DNA of 64,000 bases from Aphidius gifuensis. Lineage: Eukaryota > Arthropoda > Insecta > Hymenoptera > Braconidae. The position numbers and the translations under genes were made by a program. Below the pieces are notes generated by a model. That model worked only from the letters and a program-made list of their open reading frames with translations, was not told the DNA's origin and made no database searches. The stretch lies in assembly GCF_014905175.1 (NCBI RefSeq), contig NC_057793.1, positions 1,860,001 to 1,924,000 of the forward strand, written 5' to 3'. Position 1 is the first letter of the stretch. Every line of letters starts with the position of its first letter. This document shows, piece by piece, positions 59,533-64,000 of the stretch.

Positions 59533-60729
59533 TTACATTTTTTTGGCTCTTTTCTTTTGAATTGATTTTTCTTCGTTAATATTGTTGTTGTTGTCATTTA
59601 ATTTTTTATTTTTATCAATTTTTTGTGTATCATCTTTTGTTATTCTTGAACAAAATACAACAGTTTGTGCCCAGCCAGCATAATCACCCCAAAGATCACG
59701 AAAATATTGATTAATTTCTTGTGATACTGTTAAGCTTGGTGTTTTTGTTTTACATTTTTGATTTAATTCAGTTAAATAATATTGTTTGGCAACTTGAAAT
59801 ACATGTGTATCAACTGGTATTGATTCAAGATGACCAAGTGACATTAAACAAATACAATCAGCAACTTTATGTCCAACACCAGATAGTACACGTAATTTTA
59901 ATCTAGCATCATCATATTTTTCACCATTTGATTTTTTTAATTTATCAAGCCAATCAATGCCACCAAGTTCAACAAGTTTAACAGCTGTTTTATGAATGTA
60001 TTTAGCACGATAGCCAAAATTTTCTTTTGTCAATATGTCAGGGACACTGTCATCAGCTAGTCTTTCAATTTTTGGAAAATCATAATATTCTACATCATCA
60101 ATTACATCAATTTTATCACCAAAATTAAAACATAATCTATCAATCATTTTTGTTATTCTTATTATGTTATTATTTGCACTACAAATAAATGAAAATACAT
60201 TTTCAATTGGATCTTGATTTAGTATTCTAACACCAGCAACTTTATCAGTAAAATTTGAAAATTTATCATCACGTTTTGACCAATCTTTTAAATTATCTTC
60301 TAGACATAAATGAAGATTAAAATATTTTTCAAGCTTTTTTTTAGCTTCAAGAGGAGTTTTTATTGTTGTATTGTGAACAATAAAATTAATTGTTTTTTCA
60401 TCTTGATAAAGAGTCCAAATGTTACTGTCAAATACTCCAATGTATTTTTTATCTGAAATTTCTTTCCATCTAAAAATAAATATTACAGTTTTGAGAATTT
60501 TTAAAACAATCATTTGTCAATATATAAATATTTTTTTTTTATTTATAAATTGTAAATTAATTATTGAATGATTATTTTACCTAAAACTTTGACCTCCTTT
60601 TAATGTGATACCAAGATCAAGTTCAATTTTTTTACATGGTAATTTTCCAGTTATTGTTTTTTTTTTTATCATCGACGACATTATCTTTTTTGAGGTTATA
60701 AATTTTTGTATTGGTTTTACTTTGTTCAT
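59533..60729 (-). CDS. OGG1: 8-oxoguanine DNA glycosylase OGG1, 361 aa
   Basis: Two exons, 60581-60729 and 59533-60469, join within an Arg codon. The N-terminal domain has the family motif GGQSFRW across the junction. The helix-hairpin-helix region reads RVLSGVGHKVADCICLMSLG with the Schiff-base Lys at residue 251, and the catalytic Asp is in SIPVDTH at residue 270; the Lys-to-Asp spacing of 19 equals that of the human enzyme (249/268). It excises 8-oxoguanine opposite C and nicks DNA in base excision repair. The N-terminus is Lys-rich (possible nuclear or mitochondrial targeting), and the C-terminus has a Lys/Asn-rich tail ending KKRAKKM. Catalytically complete. Confidence 0.95.
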
Positions 60730-61533
60730 AAAAAATTAATTACCTATTTGATTTTTATTTTTTTTAACATTTGTAAGTTTATTGATATTTTATTTAGCTA
60801 ATTTATATATTAATAAACAATTATTTATTCACAATAAAGAAAAATAAATAATGATCAAAACAACAATGAAATTTGAGTACAGGATTCCATGGATGCTGCC
60901 ATTTTGAATTTTTTTTTTCGCGGGAAATAACCGGTTATTTTTGGAAAAATTTGAAAAGAAAAAACAAGAAATTATCGATTAGTTGATTAGTAACTTAATT
61001 ATTATAATATTATCTGAAATTTAAAAATATTTATTAATTATTTATATTGTTTAGGAATGTTTTTTTTTTTTATTTAGTTTTTAATAAATAAATTATGTTA
61101 CAGAATAATTTGCAATTATTATATTTTAATTTTCATATATTCTAACAAATTACAAATGAAATTAATTACATAATATATTAATTCATCATAGTAATTAATA
61201 AATTACAAAAAAAAAATTGGAATTATTAAAGTTTTAATTAGATTTTATCGGAATTTTTATTTACAATTATTATTATAAAATATATTTTGTTTATTTAAGG
61301 TAATAATTTATTATGCGTAATTATTAATTTTAAATACTTTTTTATTATTTATATTTAAGACTGAATAAAAATTTAAATTGAGTATTTTATTTTTTTATTA
61401 ATTTTTCATATAAACTATTTGGAAAAATTTATTCATTTATTTAGTCTTGTTTATTTTATATTATTTTCAAAATAAATTAGCAATATTTCTTTGGTAATTA
61501 AAATTATTAAAAATTATAAAATATATATTTTAA
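60730..61533 (-). promoter_or_regulatory. OGG1 promoter region with E2F-like and Grainyhead-like palindromes
   Basis: TTTCGCGGGAAA (60916-60927) fits an E2F site and directly abuts a perfect 16-bp palindrome AAATAACCGGTTATTT (60925-60940) whose core AACCGGTT is the Grainyhead consensus. GCTGCCATTTTGA just 3' on the OGG1 side (60896-60908) resembles a YY1 ATGGC element in reverse. All lie 165-210 bp upstream of the start codon. The rest (to 61533) is A/T-rich with no gene. Confidence 0.5.
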
Positions 61534-63852
61534 TTAATATAAAACATTGTCACGTAAATGTGCTTGTTTTTTGTATTTATATTTTTCACATTTACCCCAC
61601 CAGCTTTGTTTTACACAATGTTTTTGTGGTTTTAATACAAAACACTTTGTTTGTACAATATTAAAAAAAATACGTCCAATAAAATTTGCTGATGATGTAC
61701 CAGCCATTTTTAAACACGTTCTAAAACTGCAACAAATAAAAAAAAATAAAAATAAATAGAAGAAAACAATCATCAATTAAAAAGCCAAAAAAAATTAATT
61801 GTTAAAAATTTAAAAATTCAAATTTAATAACAATAAATACTCAATAAATTCTAATAAATTTAAATTATCTCTAATATCTTTTACTATCAAAAAAATTCTT
61901 CTAAATTAAAAATCAATCCAAAAATTTATTTAAAAAAAAAAAAATAAAATAAAAAATATCCAAAAAGACGTGCAAAAATAAATATAAAAAATAATTTCAA
62001 TTAATTTATTACCGCTCGTCACAAGTACAATGCATAACTGTTGATAATCCCCAATTAAATAATCCATAACGTGTTTCAAATGATGGAATATAAAATGGAC
62101 AAGCTTTATCATGACGTCGACAACAAGTATCAGCTTTACTAAAACCTCCTAAATTTGTATATTTTGTTGCACGATTACCTTTACCACACCATTGTGTACC
62201 AGGTATCATAAATATATCACGTCTTTTTCTTCTTATTTTATGTACTTTTATTTTTTTTTTATTAACAATATTATTATTGTCCATATTTTTATCATTCCTG
62301 TTTTTTTTTTTTTTTTCATATACATTAAATTAATCGTCAATTATTAATTGTTAATTCACAGTTTAAAATAATAAAATATAAATATTAAATTTAATTAGCT
62401 AATTAAAAATAGATAAATATAGAAAATATAAATTCTCAAATATTTTATTATTTTTAAACTGTGTATTATCAATTAAAATTATTATTTTCAACTATTAATA
62501 ATTACCTTTGATCACAGCCACAATGACTCAATGTAAATGGCATGTAATTCCAAAAATTATAACGTTGTGAAAATGGTGGTATTGAACGACAACAATGATC
62601 ATGACGTCTACAACATCTGTCAACATTATATAGTCCACCTAAATCTTTATATGATGATGCTGTTCTATGTGGACCACACCATTTAGTACCAGGTGCAATA
62701 ACCATTTGTTGTAAACTTCTTTCACTTCGTCTATAATAATTTAATAAAATTCATTAATTTCATTTACCAATAATTATATTTAGAATAATTTTTTTTATTA
62801 CCTGTGTTTTATTTCATTTTTAATCATAATATTTGATTCAAGCTTTTTACATTTTGCTATTATTGATGGTATTGATGTAATCCAATTTGCTATTTTATTT
62901 ATTTTATTATTTGTAATGCTGCTATTACTATTTAATTCTTCACAAATATTATTTCCATTTGAATTTGATTTTAGGCATTCTGTTAGATTGTTATTTTCAT
63001 AAATTAATTGTAAATTTTCACCACTTTTTATAGACACTTCTCTCAGTGCTATACTTGTGTTTCTGTAAGAAATAAATTCATTAATAATTTAAATAGCTGT
63101 AGGAAAGTATTGGGAGTTGTAAACTATCGAAATATTTCGATTGTCAAAAACAGTAAGAAGAACATTATCAACAGATGACTATTAATTTTACGAGCTTTTT
63201 TTTTTCGTTTTATTTTCTCAACTATTATCTTCTTTTGATGATTAAGTTACGGTAGATTAAATACTACTCTTCACTAATTCTGTGATTGATCATTTTTATC
63301 TATACAACAATGGATTGTTTTTGAAAAATAAAAAAACAAATTATTTGTTTTATAAATGAAGCTCTTTTTCTGCTTTTGATTTCGATATTTTTTTTTTTTT
63401 CCTGCGCTTTTTGAATTGGGAAAAAAAAAAAGCTTTTTGAGGTATTTGAATTTTTCAAGTTTGGTGAAAGCTTGTGGTGAGGATTTACTTGTAAAATCTC
63501 CGTGAGAAATAAAACAGATGATAAAGAAACTACCTTAATGTTAAAAAAAAAATCACAAATGAATGAAAAATAGACAAAATGAATTTTTAAACTTTTTAGA
63601 AAAATATTTTAATTAAATTTTAAGAGATTTATGTATTGTTTTTTTTTACCCCATATTTATGATTGTTTCACGTGCACATATTCCCTGCCATTTAATTGTT
63701 CTTTCAATTTCATCATTGTTTATTTTAGTTATCACAAAATTATGATAATTATTTGTTAAATTTAAAAATTGACAATTAATTTTATTTGTCAGTAATATAA
63801 ACAATACAATCACCACACTTTTATTCACAATAATCAAATTATTATAAAACAT
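61534..63852 (-). CDS. Group III secreted phospholipase A2-like protein with two PLA2 modules, 388 aa
   Basis: Five minus-strand exons, 63650-63852, 62802-63062, 62506-62730, 62013-62297 and 61534-61726, each internal junction phase 2. Exon 1 has a signal peptide (to about NKINC), and exon 2 is a pro-region. Exons 3 and 4 each encode the core of a bee-venom-type PLA2: Ca-loop plus CCRRHD. In the first module the loop is WCGPH (172-176), lacking the usual Gly, with CCRRHD at 194-199. In the second it is the canonical WCGKGN (266-271), with CCRRHD at 288-293, preceded by a dibasic furin-type site RRKRR (252-256). Only the second is followed by the C-terminal exon (FRTCLKMAG...). Module 2 therefore looks catalytic and releasable; module 1 may be inactive. 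Family hydrolyses sn-2 acyl bonds; venom or endogenous role unknown. Confidence 0.88.
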
Positions 63853-64000
63853 TTTACAAAAAAATAAAAATATTATTTTAATTATAAATAAAACTCACTT
63901 ATTTTCATTAAAATAAATAAATAAAATAACCAATTAATTTACTGTAATAATTTAAATAAATACATAAACCTAATTATTTATTTTTTTTTCATTTATAAAT
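63853..64000. other. 5' flank of the PLA2 gene
   Basis: A/T-rich sequence to the window edge; no TATA box or initiator could be assigned. Confidence 0.5.

Noticed and set aside
1..64000. CRISPR arrays, bacterial operons, integrated viral or polydnavirus genes, transposase ORFs
   Set aside because: None seen. Tandem repeats present are satellites or microsatellites, and no capsid, integrase, reverse transcriptase or transposase motif was found in any frame I read.

Overview
The window looks like nuclear DNA of a hymenopteran insect, most probably a parasitoid wasp (Ichneumonoidea; an AT-rich braconid is my best guess, at low confidence). The grounds are extreme AT richness (intergenic DNA of A/T runs), small GT-AG introns, insect-type TATA/TCAGT promoters, and a right half dense in secreted-protein genes typical of parasitoid venom glands next to conserved single-copy eukaryotic genes. 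I could run no database search. Family names rest on motifs read here plus recalled family knowledge. Exon coordinates come from hand splicing, and every model was checked for reading-frame arithmetic.

Layout. 1-15.3 kb: gene-poor AT-rich DNA with a ~184-bp tandem satellite (2.2-3.1 kb), one copy of a ~640-bp dispersed repeat (second copy at 16.5 kb, fragment at 17.2 kb), and a few higher-GC islands that could be exons or regulatory elements. 15.4-25.0 kb (+): an NCKAP5-like coiled-coil protein with alternative 3' ends and a 13-bp inverted repeat at the alternative splice region. 26.4-34.4 kb (-): a cluster of three tetraspanins with the same five-exon, all-phase-0 design, an extra tetraspanin first exon (alternative promoter), and an isolated GC-rich 51-codon ORF. 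35.2-37.5 kb (+): a divergent protein with a probable MIF4G (eIF4G-type) domain.

38.5-63.9 kb: a mixed secretory/housekeeping block. Secreted products are a 61-aa peptide, an M12B (reprolysin/ADAM-like) metalloprotease, two AA15-type chitin-binding/LPMO proteins that flank BRX1, two tandem ~650-aa secreted proteins (the second broken by a small deletion), and a group III phospholipase A2 with two PLA2 modules in one reading frame. Housekeeping genes are BRX1 (ribosome biogenesis, apparently carrying a 29-nt GC-AG intron or a disabling insertion), an F-box/LRR protein, SPSB3 and OGG1.

The secreted genes are the kind used by parasitoids against host tissue (protease, phospholipase, chitin-active proteins), and several have undergone local duplication with patchy divergence. 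That fits a fast-evolving venom locus, but venom-gland expression is inferred, not shown.
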